Translations under genes and position numbers: made by a program
In this document: positions 1 through 12,942 of the stretch, piece after piece
Layout: the number at the start of each line of letters is the position of its first letter
Numbering within the stretch: the first letter of the stretch is position 1
Notes under the pieces: generated by a model
Database searches by the model: none
What the model was told of the DNA's origin: nothing
Seen by the model: the letters and a program-made list of their open reading frames with translations, nothing else
Assembly (NCBI RefSeq): GCF_024323335.1
Contig: NC_066583.1
Coordinates: 270,434,916-270,498,915 of the forward strand
Direction of reading: 5' to 3'
Length of the DNA: 64,000 bases
From: Lathyrus oleraceus
Lineage: Eukaryota; Streptophyta; Magnoliopsida; Fabales; Fabaceae

Positions 1-43
1 CGGGATGGTTGTTTTCGGTGATGCTACCCCAAAAGAGGTCTAA

Positions 44-433
44 TTAATGGTCCTCAAGTATGTCTTCATGGGTAATGGTAAAGGTATCAGGTCCATTAGG
101 ACATCCTAGGAGTTCAGTCATTTCTCTGCGGGTGTAGCGATAGTCTTTGTCAAACAACCTAAAGGTGATTAGGCCTTTGTTAAATCCCATACCATGGTTT
201 GGTAGGTACACTAGGGAGCTTAGGAATTCTAGAGTCAACCTAGTGATGAAACTAAACTTTCTCTTGATAGCAAAGGTGTCCCAGCCTAGTTGGTTAATTA
301 GGAATATAACACTGTATGTTATACCTAATTTGGTCATGGTTGGGTCATCTGGGTATAAGGATATTGTCATTTCTCTTTGAAATAGAGTCTCAAAACGTCT
401 CCTTTGAGCTCTACCTTTGAAGACTATATACAT
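44..433 (-). pseudogene. Athila-type ORF-1 (env-position ORF) fragment
   Basis: The minus-strand frame of 129 codons resembles the N-terminal part of the Athila ORF-1 family, the ORF found downstream of pol in Athila Ty3/gypsy elements. Visible hallmarks are the RRRF..LFQREM start, a ..TKLGITYSVIFLINQLGWDTF segment, and RLTLEFLSSL near residue 70, which is typical of that family. It lies about 390 bp downstream (in minus orientation) of the end of the Athila integrase at 826, which is the expected gene order. Family members are usually several hundred residues long, so the TAA at 44-46 makes this a truncated or decayed copy. The function of the family is not established; some authors call it env-like. 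The assignment rests on pattern recognition only. Confidence 0.7.
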
Positions 434-825
434 GTAATCTACTTGTTTCTTTGTGATAGTCAGTAGCTAGATAAAATCAAGTAGATAATAGCATTAAGTT
501 AGTAATGGTCAATAATACAGAAATTTACCGATTAACTTTATGAAAAATAAATAAAGAAGAAAACAAAGAAATGAAGATTAAGCAGTATTAATAATATAAA
601 TTTATGATGAAATTAAATAGTTAAAGACAGAGTGTGAGTTTTCACCCACCAAGCGCTTTGTTTATTGTCGTAAGCACGACAAAAATAGGATAGGTGTTAT
701 TCTTTCGAATGAGCCTAAGGCTCTGCAAGCTTAAGATTTGCAATGAAATCATTGTTATCAGTGTTGTGGTAATGTTTCAAACGTTGTCCATTTACCATGA
801 ATGGTTCGCTTGTTTTTCCTTTTAT
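434..825 (-). other. Athila pol to ORF-1 spacer with a perfect hairpin
   Basis: No ORF is supported here. On the element's sense (minus) strand the spacer follows the integrase stop. It contains the inverted repeat TGTCGTGCTTACGACA (666-681, 6-bp arms, 4-nt centre), followed by AGCGCTTGGTGGGTGAAAAC. A GTCG...CGAC hairpin followed by AGCGCTTG and a G-rich stretch is, as I recall, a recurring feature just after pol in Athila elements. The rest (434-600) is AT-rich and featureless. Confidence 0.5.
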
Positions 826-1030
826 CTATATTGCTCCATTCGGAAAGATATTGGTAATTTTGATGCGACCGGACCATCTAGAATAAAGTTTTTCGGGAAA
901 GAATCTGAGGCGGGAGTTAAACAAGAGTACTTTGTCGCCTTGGTTAAACTTTTTCCTTAATATCCGATTTTCGTGCCATTTTTTGTTCTTTCTTTACAGA
1001 TTTGGGAATTCTCATACATATCTAGCCTAA
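826..1030 (-). pseudogene. Athila integrase C-terminus (3' part of split pol)
   Basis: Minus-strand translation in two frames gives the end of a Ty3/gypsy integrase: LDMYENSQICKE, then after a frameshift KKFNQGDKVLLFNSRLRFFP and a RWSGRIKI...FPNGAI segment ending in TAG at 826-828. This is the C-terminal DNA-binding (GPY/F-like) region in its Athila form. The upstream part of the same integrase lies at 29413-30106. The two pieces are separated by Ogre element 1, and the 5-bp sequence CCTAA occurs on both sides (1026-1030 and 29413-29417) as the target-site duplication. The frameshift shows the Athila copy is dead. Confidence 0.85.
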
Positions 1031-4000
1031 TGTAGCGATAAATTCATGATCATCAGACTATGGATAAGCTAGAGATCAAATAACAAGAGTCCCCACCGCG
1101 CTTTTATTGTTTCCAAGGGAAAAGGGAAAAAGTAAGAACAAAACCCAAAAGTAAGAAGTTTTCAAATCAAAACTAATAACATGTCAGAGATTACAGGTAA
1201 GGGGGTTGGTTACACAGAGGGAAGGTGTTAGCACCCAAAGGGTCCTAGGTACTCCTAGGGAGCCCTTTTTGTGTGCATATGTATTTAGTACGAAATGGTG
1301 TTTACAAACAAATAGAATGGGGGGATGAGAAAAGAATTCATTAATTATATTTTTTGTGTTTGACAAGCCCTTCGGACTTGTGCCTACGTACCAACATAAA
1401 AATGAGGGATCAAAACCTCGTAGTTCGTGATAAAAAATTCAAAGTGGATGCATTGCTTTTAACAAAAAATAAGTTTGAAAGGAACAAAGGCCTAAAAATG
1501 GTTTGAATGAGTTAATTCTTTTTGGCTTTTTGAAAGTTTTAAGTCAAGTATAGTTAAGTTTATTTACAAATTTTATTTAAGAAAAGTTTTGAAAATGTAA
1601 TGGCATAAGGCCAATGTTTCTATCTTTTGCAAAGTGGTCAGAGTTTAGAACAAAATAAGTTCAATCAAAGAAGATTTTGAAAAGGGAGTGAGAGATTTTG
1701 AAATTAAAGAAATGGGAAGGAGATGAAGAGACTAATCCTATGCATAAAATTAAAAGTTAAGAGTTGAAAAGATATGACCAATGGGTAGCAATCCAATAGA
1801 CAAGAATGTCCACAGAAACCCAGAATTCCCTTGGACAATTAGAATCAAGCAACACACAAATGCATAATTATATTATCTTGAAGAGCAAAGGCATCAAATA
1901 AAGATAGCCACATCCAAGCTTTAGCTAATCCATGATCTTCTTCAAATTAGCCCATGTAACAGATGAATTTCACAAGTCATAGGTTCAAAATAACAGCTTT
2001 ACAATGATCATGTTGCAGATGAACTCAGATGGATCTTGAATGATGTATCAGATGAAGTTCAAATTGCAAGCACTTGGTTCCTCAATAAGTTGACATTGGC
2101 CAAGTCCTTTAGCATAGGAATGTTACCTAAGTTCTAATTCCATTTGTCCAAGATCAAGCCAACAGTCCACACAAAAGTTTTTTAGGGTTTTTGTTGTTAT
2201 TATGTACATTAATGGTCAAATACCACACAAACAAGCAAAATATATACAAACAAGAAATATCACACAATACGGTCCAAGTGGACAAAGTGAAAATTGCATT
2301 AACATAAGCAATTATAATGATATGAACAATTGCAAATGAATAAAGGCTAGAATTAAATGACATTAAAGTAAATGACTTGAAATTAAAAGTTAGTTGTTAA
2401 TGGGTTAGAAGTTAGTATTGTTTTGCATTTGCTTTTCATTTTTTAGACATTCTTTGGAGAACACTCAACCCACTTATCACAAGCATGGATCCTTGAGCCA
2501 AGACATCTTCCAAAGGAAGGAAAAAAGGCCAAGTTTCCACACAATACCATGAAAGAGGGGAGACTTACAATCTCACTAACTAGAATGCTATGCCTTTTAT
2601 GTCACAAATTTAGCGCAATGTTAAGCAATCGTAATTGGACTTATGTAGAAGTCACAACTATTTGAGGTCGGGCAATAAAATCTTGGTGTTAATGCATGTT
2701 AGAGACATAGTATAATGGACTATGCTCATGAAACATACCACACACAAAAAGAATATGCAAAAGGTGTGGCCTAATATCATCCATACTCATGTTAATTTTT
2801 CAATTAACTAGCTTTACGATTTTGAGATATCATAAATCAAATGAGATGAATGCATAAAGAAGGGGAATGAGATGAAGAGGGAGAGGAATGGATCAAAACT
2901 CATCAAAACAAGGTCAAAGGACCTTGGAATTTTTTTTATAGAATTTTTAAAGACTTAAAAGTATTTTTAAACAATTAAAAACAAATGCAAAATTAGTTAA
3001 ATCATGAAAAATATTAATAATGATCCAAAAAATAATTTTAATCCATAATATGAAAGAGGAAATTATTTGAAAATTTTTGGTGAAACTCTCATATTTTTTG
3101 GATCAATATTAAAATTAATATGAATTAATGAAAATAAAAGGAATAAAAGAAAATCAGAAAATCATAAAAAAACGTGGACCACTTGATCCCCCTCATTAAT
3201 TGAGGTGGCAGATCAAGTGGTTGAGCGCGCGCGTTCCATGATGCGCCTGAGTCAAACATCCACACGCTTGGTAATCAATACGTACGCTCATGATTAAAAC
3301 ATTTTGAATCCATCTAATGGCTCTAGACTGTGCCACATCATTGCCGGAGCAAAGCGCCGGTCATCTTCTCAAGCGACCTTGGCCGGACTGGTCCATTCAT
3401 CACCACATCATAAATGAAAAGGGAGTACATGATCTGAAAGAAAAAATGGCATAGAGAAAAAATCTGATCTCAAATTTAACTAACTCCACATATATAGAAA
3501 GATATGAGGAGTTGAATTTTGAGGTTTGTCAACTGAGTTGCTTCGATTTGACCTCTAAGCAACTCAATCTTCTTGCCTACATTGGTAGAACTTCAGACAA
3601 CCAAAGATCCAAGAGAATTGAATGGAATTGAGAGAGAATCAAAGAGATGAAATTTTATGGAAAATACCTTCAATGTAGGTCTGGATTCACTTGTTCTTGC
3701 TTTGGCTCGTGCTTGATCTTGTTCAGGATGCTTGCAGAAGTAGATTAGAATGCATAAAAGGTCTTGGATCCCAGGAGTTTTGAATCTCAAAACAACGAGT
3801 TTCAAACTCAATTTCCAAAGGAAATTCTCAGGATTATCCTCTCAAATGGAAGGGTTTGGTGTTTGGGATCAAAGCTGGCGCCAAGGGGTTCTCAATTCTG
3901 AGCACATGGAGCTATGTTTATAGCTGGATCATGTGATATTTGCACCTTCCAAATGAGTTTCCAAAATTGGCAATGAGTGATGCATGTGTGCATGGGCATG

Positions 4001-5439
4001 CATAGACCCATGAGATCATTCCATTAGGTCCATAATTGAGTGTGAGTATGTCTGAAATCAACTTGGAATGCAAGGCAAATGTATATGGAAGCTTGAAGTT
4101 TGATCTTTGCCAAATGATGATGCAATGTTCATGTCATGCGCAGCGCTATCAAATCTTGTCCAAAATGGATGAAATTAGACTTTTTGGAAAGGTTAGATCA
4201 AGAGGAACAACTTTCATGTTCAACACTTTTTAATTCGGAGCTTGGAAAATGAAGAATTTTGAGGTGGAAGTTTGGAAATTTCCACATGTTGAAAATTTTT
4301 CTAAGTGTCAAGCCATATATCTCAATATTCCAACTTGCTTAACTTTTTATGTGAGGTTCAAATGAGAAAAGTGTCTTCATCAATATTTTTATCTCTTTCA
4401 AAGTCCTTAGAAATAGTCACCATGTCATGTCATTTGGATTTGGAATGATAGAGTTATTCATTTTTGAAGTTTGGAAAAATCACTTGCTCAATGGTATAGG
4501 TCAAAAGTGACCTATAACATAACCTCATATCACATGCTCAAACAAGTTCAATTTTCTCTCACTCCAAACATCAAAGTTGAAGTAGACATCTTGAATTTTA
4601 TTTTTCAACTTGTAAATTTTTCATATCATTAAAATTGAGCAAGTTATGGCCTTGGGAAGTTGACTTTCAAATTAGGGTTTTGACAAAATAACCTATAATG
4701 TTTCAACATAGAATATGGTTTTCCAAGAAAAACTAGCCCTAGATATCAACATGAAAGTTGTTTGTAATGTCATTTTTAGTAACTTTGCTCTTGGAATCAT
4801 TTTCATATGGTGCAAATTGTAGGAGATAGGGTCAAGGGAGACCCAGTTTTGATCAGATGAATTCATCTGGCCAACCACCATCAACCAACTTGCTAACTTT
4901 CAATTCTTTGGACTTTCTTGGCTCACGGTAGATCATATATGCATAAGATGATGAATTTTGAAGTGTCCCTTGAGAAATTTGATCAATTGGTGAGATAGCT
5001 TGTTGGAGAAGTTACTCAAAATACCCAGTCATACTAGGGTTTCCAAGGCAAATCACCTTCAAACTCTTGAAGAAAACTTGATCAATATGACATGTAGGAA
5101 TCAATGGAACTCATATATGATGCTCATAACCATTCTTGGATCAATTCATGGTTGTGCTCTTTGTCATGAGGGTCTGAAAGCCCTAGATATGAACTTGATA
5201 AATCAATGAGGTCATGCCTTACCTACAAAAGAGTTAGGAAAATGCAAAGACATATTTTTGGTATTTTGGTTAGTAAAATGATAATATATAAGTATGATAC
5301 AATCACATAGTACTTGGTGATCTCTCCCAAAACAAACCCAATGAAAAAGGGGTAAATAGGATGCCAAGGTATGGTCCCAATGCTAATGCTTATGATGAAA
5401 TTGCATGAGGGATCTTAGGGTCAAAATTGGGGTCTTACA
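1031..5439 (-). repeat. Ogre 1 3' LTR (4.4 kb)
   Basis: In sense the LTR begins TGTAAGACCCCAATTTTGAC (complement of the bases ending at 5439) and ends TATCGCTACA (complement from 1031). It aligns along its whole length with 23668-29412. It lacks about 0.3 kb present in the right-hand copy near 25520-25850, and lacks the SIRE LTR inserted there. A TATA-like TATAAA on the minus strand near 3908-3916 matches the better TATAAATA of the other LTR. The minus-strand and plus-strand ORFs inside it are chance frames. Confidence 0.9.
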
Positions 5440-5456
5440 GCTGCCCCTATTTAAGG
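5440..5456 (-). other. Ogre 1 polypurine tract
   Basis: Sense-strand CCTTAAATAGGGGCAGC lies directly against the start of the 3' LTR, the expected place for the plus-strand priming site. The same tract occurs next to the LTR at 15235. Confidence 0.75.
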
Positions 5457-8422
5457 ACATTCTAACTGAGAAGGCGAAGGTTAAAATCTTCATGTCGACT
5501 AAGTATAATGGGCTTAAATAACAACATGTAGAAACAAATTTTGGTCCCTAAGAGACCTCATGGTGCAAATGGTATGAATGCAAAAGTTAATGCTATGTGG
5601 GGAAATATTGCCACAAAGGAAAAGAAATCAGAGAGACTGAAAGTCCACAGGAGTATAACATATTTCATAAGGAAAACTCACTGGGGAGACAGAGACTCTG
5701 GGGGAAAAAGGAGTTATGCGTAGGCCAGGCTACGACTTAAAACTACTGGAGGACTCGAGGAATTCCATACAAACATGGAAAGACTCAGCCAAGGAGACAA
5801 CAACATCTGCAGGGGATACGAGTAAGTCACGATAAAACTGAAGTACTTGAATCATGCAGGAAAAGAGATTTCACTAAGGAAATGCGCACTCCACTCGATT
5901 GGGGAAGAAATAAACTTCAACACAGGAGGAGCAGAAATCTATTATCTACTACTTGTTACTGGGTGAGGAGATAATAAATATCTGACAGAGAGAACATCTG
6001 TCATCGGTTAGGATGAACATATCAAGGATGACTCACTGAGAACCCACAGGAGGGAGTATTCGTTACTAGTTACTAGGTAAGAATAGCCTTGCTGGGGAAA
6101 ACTGCAGAAAAATAGGATTTACAACTACCAGTTACTGGGTAGAAAACCAAAGGTGAGAGTATCCGTCATCGGTTAGGATGAACATATCAAGGATAAACTC
6201 AACAGGGAAGAAAATCTGTCATCGGTTAAGATGAACATATCAAGGATAGACTTTTCTGGGAATGTCAAGGAGGATATCCGTCATCGATTAAGATGAACAT
6301 ATCTAGGATATACCAACTGAACAAAAGGTAGGAATTACATCTATCGAATGCTGGATAGAAGACCATCAAAGAGAAAATCCGTCATCGGTTAGGATGAACA
6401 TATCAAGGATAGACTCTGAGAGGAGAGAAAATAGGAATTACATCTATTAGTTATTGGATAGAATACCAGCAAGGAGAAAATCCGTCACCGGTTAGGGTGA
6501 ACATATCAAGGATTAACTCTGCGAAGGGACAAAAGCAGGATTTACAACTACTGGTTACTGGGTAGAAGACCGCAAAGAGAAGGAAACCCGTCATCGGTTA
6601 GGATGAACATATCAAGGATTAACTCTCTGGGGAACAAGAATAGGGATTACAAATACCTTTTTACTGGGTAGAATACCAAAGGTGAGAGTATCCATCATCG
6701 GTTAGGATGAACATATCAAGGATAAACTCAGGCGGGGGAGAGAAAGATATCTGTCACCGGTTACGATGAACATATCAAGGATATACTTTCTGGGGAATAG
6801 ATCCACTAGGGACTCTACTAAGAAGAAAAACAGGGGTACTTTTGTCGGGTATTGGGCAAGAAGTAACAAACTGCAAACTAAGAAGAATATTACCAGTTAC
6901 TGGGCAATAAACTCTTAGGAGACTCGAAGCATCTATCTAGGTAAAAGCTAGACGGAAATAGTCAATCAAGACTCAAGCCAATGAGGATATAACTCAAGGG
7001 GAATGATTCCATCTAGATAAACAACTGGAAAGGAAAATGAAATAATAATCATCCACGAGGAAACAAACTCAGTGGGGAAGAGGAGAAAGGTTAAAGTCTT
7101 TCTGCCTAAGGGGCTGACGCTCTACAATTGAGGGAGGACAGACATCGAAATTTGTATGGGGATAAAGTACCACCATAAAGAGAATGAGAATCTCAAATCG
7201 ACAAATCAAACAAATATGTTGGTGCCAATATGTAATTGTGAAATTATATGAATGTATATGTATATGATGATTATGCTAACAAAACGATCACAAAGGATAC
7301 AAAGGTGTCGCAAAGAATTTGAATCATCGGTACAATTCACGGTCAATCCACAAAAGAGGGAGATAACTACTGGAGAACAGAGAAATCAACAAACCACGGG
7401 CTCAAACTGGCCAAGGGAGGAGATCTGCTGAGGAGAGGCGAAGTTATCGTGTCTGCAGGGAATTTTAGGTCAACACCATATCAAATGGGAGACAACCATG
7501 CAGAAGATAAACACAAAGAGCTGCTCGGAAAGCAGGAGGGAACTCTGATTGGGAGCGATTCGGATGGCGACTGGTGGGGAAACCAATCCGATCTATTGGG
7601 GAAAAGATCTTACTCTACTGAAGATCAACCCTGTTGGGGAAATACAGAAACACTGCCGGGAAATAACACACCGCAAGGTACTGAATCAACCAACTTAGTT
7701 GGGAAAAAGAATCGGAACTCCGCTGGGGAACGAACACCCCGCAGGGGAATCAGATCAACACAAATGACTAGGGATACCCAAAGGGTCAACTGCTTGGGGA
7801 ACCTCCGATGCTTAGCACTTAAGGACTTGTCGTTCTTGAAGTGCTGTTGGTATTTCCTTTTAATTGCTTTGAAAATTTCTTGCTTTTATATGTTTTAAGA
7901 AAAAGATTTTGATTAAAAAATTTTAATTTTCAAAATGATCATAATAAAATTTAAACTATTGGCTAAAGTAAATAAGAGTAGAAACAATTGGACAAAAGCT
8001 CAACTTTATTTAATGGGATGGTAGTCTGTAAATGACAAGACTCCATAGATTTTTACAAAGTTGAAAATGGTAATTTACATGGAAAAGGGTTACATTGAAT
8101 ACAAATGATCCTTAATCCTTCTACCAAGTCTTGATATTCACTGTGCTTTTGATTGCTGCTGGGATGATGAATCGACATCGACCCTTGTGCTCAAAGTTCT
8201 CCAAAATTGGACAATCAGCAGACTGCAGTTACTTGCCATAATCCCTAATTTTTGCATAAGTTGCCCCACGGTGGGGTACTCAACTTATCAGAAAATTCTT
8301 TCTGTTTTTTATGTCTCTAACTTTTGCCTGGACCGCCCTTTCGGGTTTCAATCCACCAAGACACTCATTTTTCCCTAAGCCGCCCTTTTGGGTTTTAAAC
8401 TTAGAGAGTTGTTCTTTTCTTT
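5457..8422 (-). repeat. Ogre 1 3' UTR with tandem and palindromic repeats
   Basis: About 3 kb between the integrase stop and the polypurine tract without a credible gene. From about 5935 to 6930 it holds two interleaved repeat families. One contains GGATGAACATATCAAGGAT, with nine copies from about 5996 to 6783. The other has a core like CTACCAGTTACTGGGTAG. Both have inverted-repeat arms. From about 7380 to 7810 a TGGGGAA motif recurs every 30-45 bp, which in sense reads TTCCCCA. Near 8255-8400 three more short dyads occur (for example CCCCACGGTGGGG). Tandem repeats in the 3' UTR are known for pea Ogre elements and are thought to seed satellites. The 149-codon plus-strand frame at 7449-7898 is a by-product of the repeats. 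Confidence 0.8.
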
Positions 8423-9543
8423 TTAGGCGAAGTATTTCTTGACTGCATCTGTGCTCACAGGACGAGTGAACTCTTCACCATCCATAGTTGTAAGAATCAG
8501 AGCACCACTTGAAAAGGCTCTCTTAACAACATATGGGCCTTCATAATTAGGAGTCAATTTTCCCTCAGAATCTGGTTTGAATGACATGATCTTCTTGAGT
8601 ACAAGGTCACCTTCTCTGAACACACAAGGTGTGACCTTCTTATCAAACGCTTTCTTCATCCTCGGCTGATATAACCGACCATGACACATGGTAGTCAATC
8701 TCTTCTCTTCAATCAAATTCAGCTGATCAAACCTGGTCTAACACCATTCAGCTTTAGTCAACTTGGCTTCCATGAGCATGCGCAATGAAGGAATCTCAAC
8801 CTCTAAGGGAAGCACTGCTTCCATACCATACACAAGTGAGAAAGGGGTTGCCCCTATTGAAGTGCGGACGGATGTACGATACCCATGCAAAGCAAACGGG
8901 AGCATCTCATGCCAATCCTTGTACGTGACAACCATCTTCTTAATATTCTTATTCGCAGCTTCAACAACCCCATTCATCTTGGGTCTGTAGGGAGAAGAAT
9001 TATGATGTGCAATCTTGAAGTCTTTGCAAAGAGCTTCTACCATATTGTTATTCAAGTTTGATCCATTATCAGTAATGATCTTACTTGGCACACCATAACG
9101 GCATATTATTTGATTCTTGATAAACCTGACAACAACTTGGTTGGTTACATTTGCATATGATGCCGCTTCAACCCATTTTGTGAAGTAGTCAATTGCCACT
9201 AAAATGAAACGATGTCCATTCGAAGCTTTAGGCTCAATCATCCCAATCATATCAATTCCCCACATGGAGAAAGGCCATGGGGAAGAGATAACATTCAAAA
9301 GTATAGGAGGAACATGAATCTTATCAGCATAAATTTGACACTTGTGGCACTTCTACACAAATTTGCAATAGTCAGATTCCATTGTCAGCCAATAGTAACC
9401 TGCTCGCAACATCTTCTTCGCCATTGCATGTCCATTGGAATGAGTACCAAAGGAACCTTCATGCACCTCAGTCATCAACAAGTCTTCTTCGTGTCTATCT
9501 ACGCATCTGAGCAAAACCATGTCGAAGTTTCTCTTGTACAGTA
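8423..9543 (-). pseudogene. Ogre 1 integrase (partial)
   Basis: Minus-strand Tat-lineage integrase. Upstream of 9298 the zinc-binding H-H-C-C domain is visible (HEGSFGTHSNGH ... KCHKCQ). The frame starting at 9298 carries the catalytic triad: D16 in GIDMIG, D77 in TDNGS and E113 in VVEAAN, a D-x60-D-x35-E spacing. The C-terminal domain follows (REGDLVLKKI ... NYEGPYVVKRA, 8423-8716). In-frame TAG codons at 9353-9355 and 8738-8740 break it. It is cut at 9543 by the end of another Ogre LTR, so the RT and RNase H that should precede it are absent. It belongs with the gag-pro at 19239-21074. Confidence 0.85.
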
Positions 9544-11274
9544 TGTAGCGGGGTATTCGTTACCATTAGAGATATTGACTAAATCCAAGTTAAACCATAC
9601 AAGTCGAGTCGCCACCGCACTTCTATTTATCCAAAGGAATGGTTACAAAGCGAACAAAAACCTAAAAGTTTTATCGAATCAAAAACTAGTAAAAATGTCA
9701 GCGATCGAGGTAAGGGGGTTGGTTATGCAATGGGAAGGTTTTAAGCACCCAAAACATCCTAGGTACTCCTAGGGAGCCCTTTTCACATTTTTTGTAAGGT
9801 TGGTATTTTGTGAAAATTTGTTTGTGCAAACATGATTGAAGAGATGAGAAGAGAATATACAAGTTATTTACATTTTATGTTTTGATGGATAAACCCATTG
9901 CCTACGTACCATCTTAAAAAAGATTAGGATCAAAACCTTGTAGTTCGGGGTAAAAATCTCAAAATGAGTTGGTGAATTGATTGGTCGAAAAGCCTTAAGG
10001 TCTTTTGTTATCCAAGGGAAAAAACACAACCTAAAAACCACAAATCCACCATGTGAGGATAGCTTCAACATGCTAGTAAGGGGTTAACCATATAATAAGC
10101 ATGGAAGACTCATTGTCCATCACTAAGGATATAGGTGAGTATTACATCTACCTCAAGGATAACTCAAACCTAATAGCTAAAGGTTATAAAAAAAATTGAT
10201 TAAGAGAGTGGCCATTGAAACCACAAAAACATTTGAATGGGTTATACTTACCAATAAAAGTATGTACAAAGTATGGTCAAAGTTGACTTAGAAGTTCAAT
10301 TCAAAATAAGTGTTATGAAAAGAAAGTTTGAAAATCAAAAGCATAAGGCTTAGGTTTCTAATGTTTGAAAACAAGTGCTAAATGTTTGCACAAAAGTTTT
10401 GGCTTGGGTTAGAGTGGAGGGAAGAAGAAGAATGGCTAAAGTCCTAATCATACAAGAGATGAGGGATAAGAAACAAGACCAGAAATGGAGTTCCTCTCTT
10501 GAGATCATATTGATGATCCAAGTGGCTCCCATCCTTTGGAATATGCAAGCAAGATAAATGTAAGCTCAAGCAATCAACATAATCAAACAAGCTTCTTAGA
10601 AGATCCCTAATGGCTCTTGTATCTTTCACTTTGGATGAATAAATGGCAATGGTTCTTCAATTTGAGCTCTCATAGGATCCCCTAGCACAAAAGCACACAC
10701 ACATCAAAGAGTCTTATGAAGCAAATCAAGAATGGACAAGAGTGAGTTTAGAGGTTTGGTCCTTCTAATTCATCTTCAACATTAGGGTCCTTTTTACTCC
10801 AATTTTGCATAGGGAATGTCCTAGAAACTAAGTCCATTTGTCCATTTCTTTGCATTTGGTCCACAACAATCAAAACAAACACAAGCACAATAATATATAC
10901 ACAATTATGTGCTCAAGTGAGCAAAAGACAAATTGCATTAACATAAACATGTGCTCAAGTGAGCAAAGGAAAAAGCAAATGAATAATATGTACAAGAATA
11001 GTAAATTGCATAAATGTAAATAGCAAGAATTAAACGTTAATGGTTAATGGTTAATGTTAATAGTTAGTGTGCCATAAGGCAAATTTAGTGCTATGTTAAG
11101 TAATCGTAATTGGACTTATGTAGAAGTCACAACTATCTGAGGCCGGTCAATAATAATGTAGGCAACAACACAAGTTAGAGGTCTTGATTAGTGAATCAAA
11201 CTCCAACAACTTGCCATGCCAAAAGAAGATGAGAAATGATCTTGTATTGATTTAGGTTCTTTGCATGATTTAGG

Positions 11275-12942
11275 AAGCAATCTATCCTTAATGCAAAGCC
11301 ATTCACTTGATCTATGATCAAGATGAATTAGATTTGAATCAAGGAAGATTAAACCTCCATGTATCAATGCTAACCACCAATCTTTAACTCATTAATCAAA
11401 AAGAAAAAGAAGAAAAAGAAGAAGAAGAATAAGAATTAAAGTGCATTAAATGAAATGGAATGAGATAATCAACAAGATATGACCAAAGATGGAGAAGATC
11501 AAGGTCAAACAATAGAAAACAGAAGCAAAATGAAGATTAGAAGTCAAGAAACAAATAAAATATTTTTGGCATTTTTAATATTTAAAATAAAACTTGAATT
11601 AAAATGATAAAGAAAGGTTAAACTTCAAATTTACTTTAAATCAACTTTGAAAATTCCAAGTGAATTATCCCAAGTTCAACAAGGTGAAACAAAGTTTGAC
11701 AAAAAATTTCAGCATTTTTAGATGTCAGAAACTATTTTAAATTAATTAAAAATGCATAAAAATAACCTAATTGAATTAAAATCTCAAATAAATCTCAAAT
11801 CAATTAATAAATTGATGAGAATATTTTTCATAGATCTATCATCATTCAAAGAGGTTGATAAAATATTTTTGTATTTTTTGAATATCAAAAACTATTTAAA
11901 ATGAATTAAAAATAACCAGAAAAGAGAAAATTACTAAAAAATAGCAAATGATAAAATAAAAAATATTAAAAATCATTTTTAGAAACTAGAAATTAAAAGA
12001 GAAATAATGCAATTGATCCCATAATTTTTGGACCAATAATAAAAGAGATATGGATTTTAGAAAATGAAATGGAATTTAAAAATGAAATAGAAAATAAAAT
12101 CAGAAAGCAATCTATCCCTAATGCAAAGCCATTCACTTGATCATTCGATCAAGATGAATTAAATTTGAATCAATGAAGATTAAACCTCCTTAATCAATGC
12201 TAACTATCAACCTTTAACTCATTGATCAAGAAAAGAAAAGAAGAAGAAGAAGGAAATGAATAATGGAAATGAAGAAATAAAGTGCATTAAATGAAATGGA
12301 ATGTACCAATCAATAAATGTTGACCAAAGATAGGGAAGATCAATGTCAAACAATAGAAAATAGAAGCAAAATGAAGATTGGAAGTCAAGAAATAAACAAA
12401 ATATTTTTGGCATTTTTAATATTTAAAATAAAACTTGAATTAAAATATTAAAGAAAGGTTAAACTTCAAATTCACTTCAAATCAACTTTGAAAAGTCCAA
12501 GTGAATGATCCCAAGTTCAACAAGGTCAAACAAAGTTTGACAAAAAATTTCAGCATTTTTAGAAGTTAGAAACTATTTTAAATCAATTAAAAATGCATAA
12601 AAATAACCTAATTGAACTAAAATCTCAAATAAATCTCAAATTAATTAATAAATTGGTGAGAATATTTTTTATAGATCTATCATCATTAAAGAGGTTGAGA
12701 AAATATTTTTGTATTTTTTGGATCTCAAAAACTATTTAAAATGAATTAAAAAAAACAGAAAGGAGAAAATTCATGAAAAATATCAAATGATAAAATAAAA
12801 AATATTAAAAATCATTTTTAGAAACTTGAAATTAAAAGAGAAATAATGCAATTGGTCCCATAATTTTTGGACCAATAATGAGAGATATATGAATTTTAGA
12901 AAATGAAATGGAATTAAAAAATAAAATGGAAATTAAAATCAG
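11275..12942. repeat. 830-bp tandem duplication inside LTR 2
   Basis: Copy 1 (11275-12104) and copy 2 (12105 to about 12942) begin with the same AAGCAATCTATCC block and stay alignable throughout, with scattered substitutions and small indels. Both contain the AT-rich stretch with AAAATATTTTTGGCATTTTT. Confidence 0.85.

Noticed and set aside
1184..1366. Small minus-strand ORF repeated at 23820-24071
   Set aside because: Both lie in the two LTRs of Ogre 1. The repeat reflects LTR identity and the frame length differs between copies.
7449..7898. 149-codon plus-strand ORF
   Set aside because: Lies in the TGGGGAA repeat array of the Ogre 3' UTR, on the antisense strand. The protein is low-complexity with no recognisable domain.
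9212..9772. 186-codon plus-strand ORF
   Set aside because: Antisense to Ogre integrase, and it crosses the LTR junction at 9544, so it cannot be an evolved gene.
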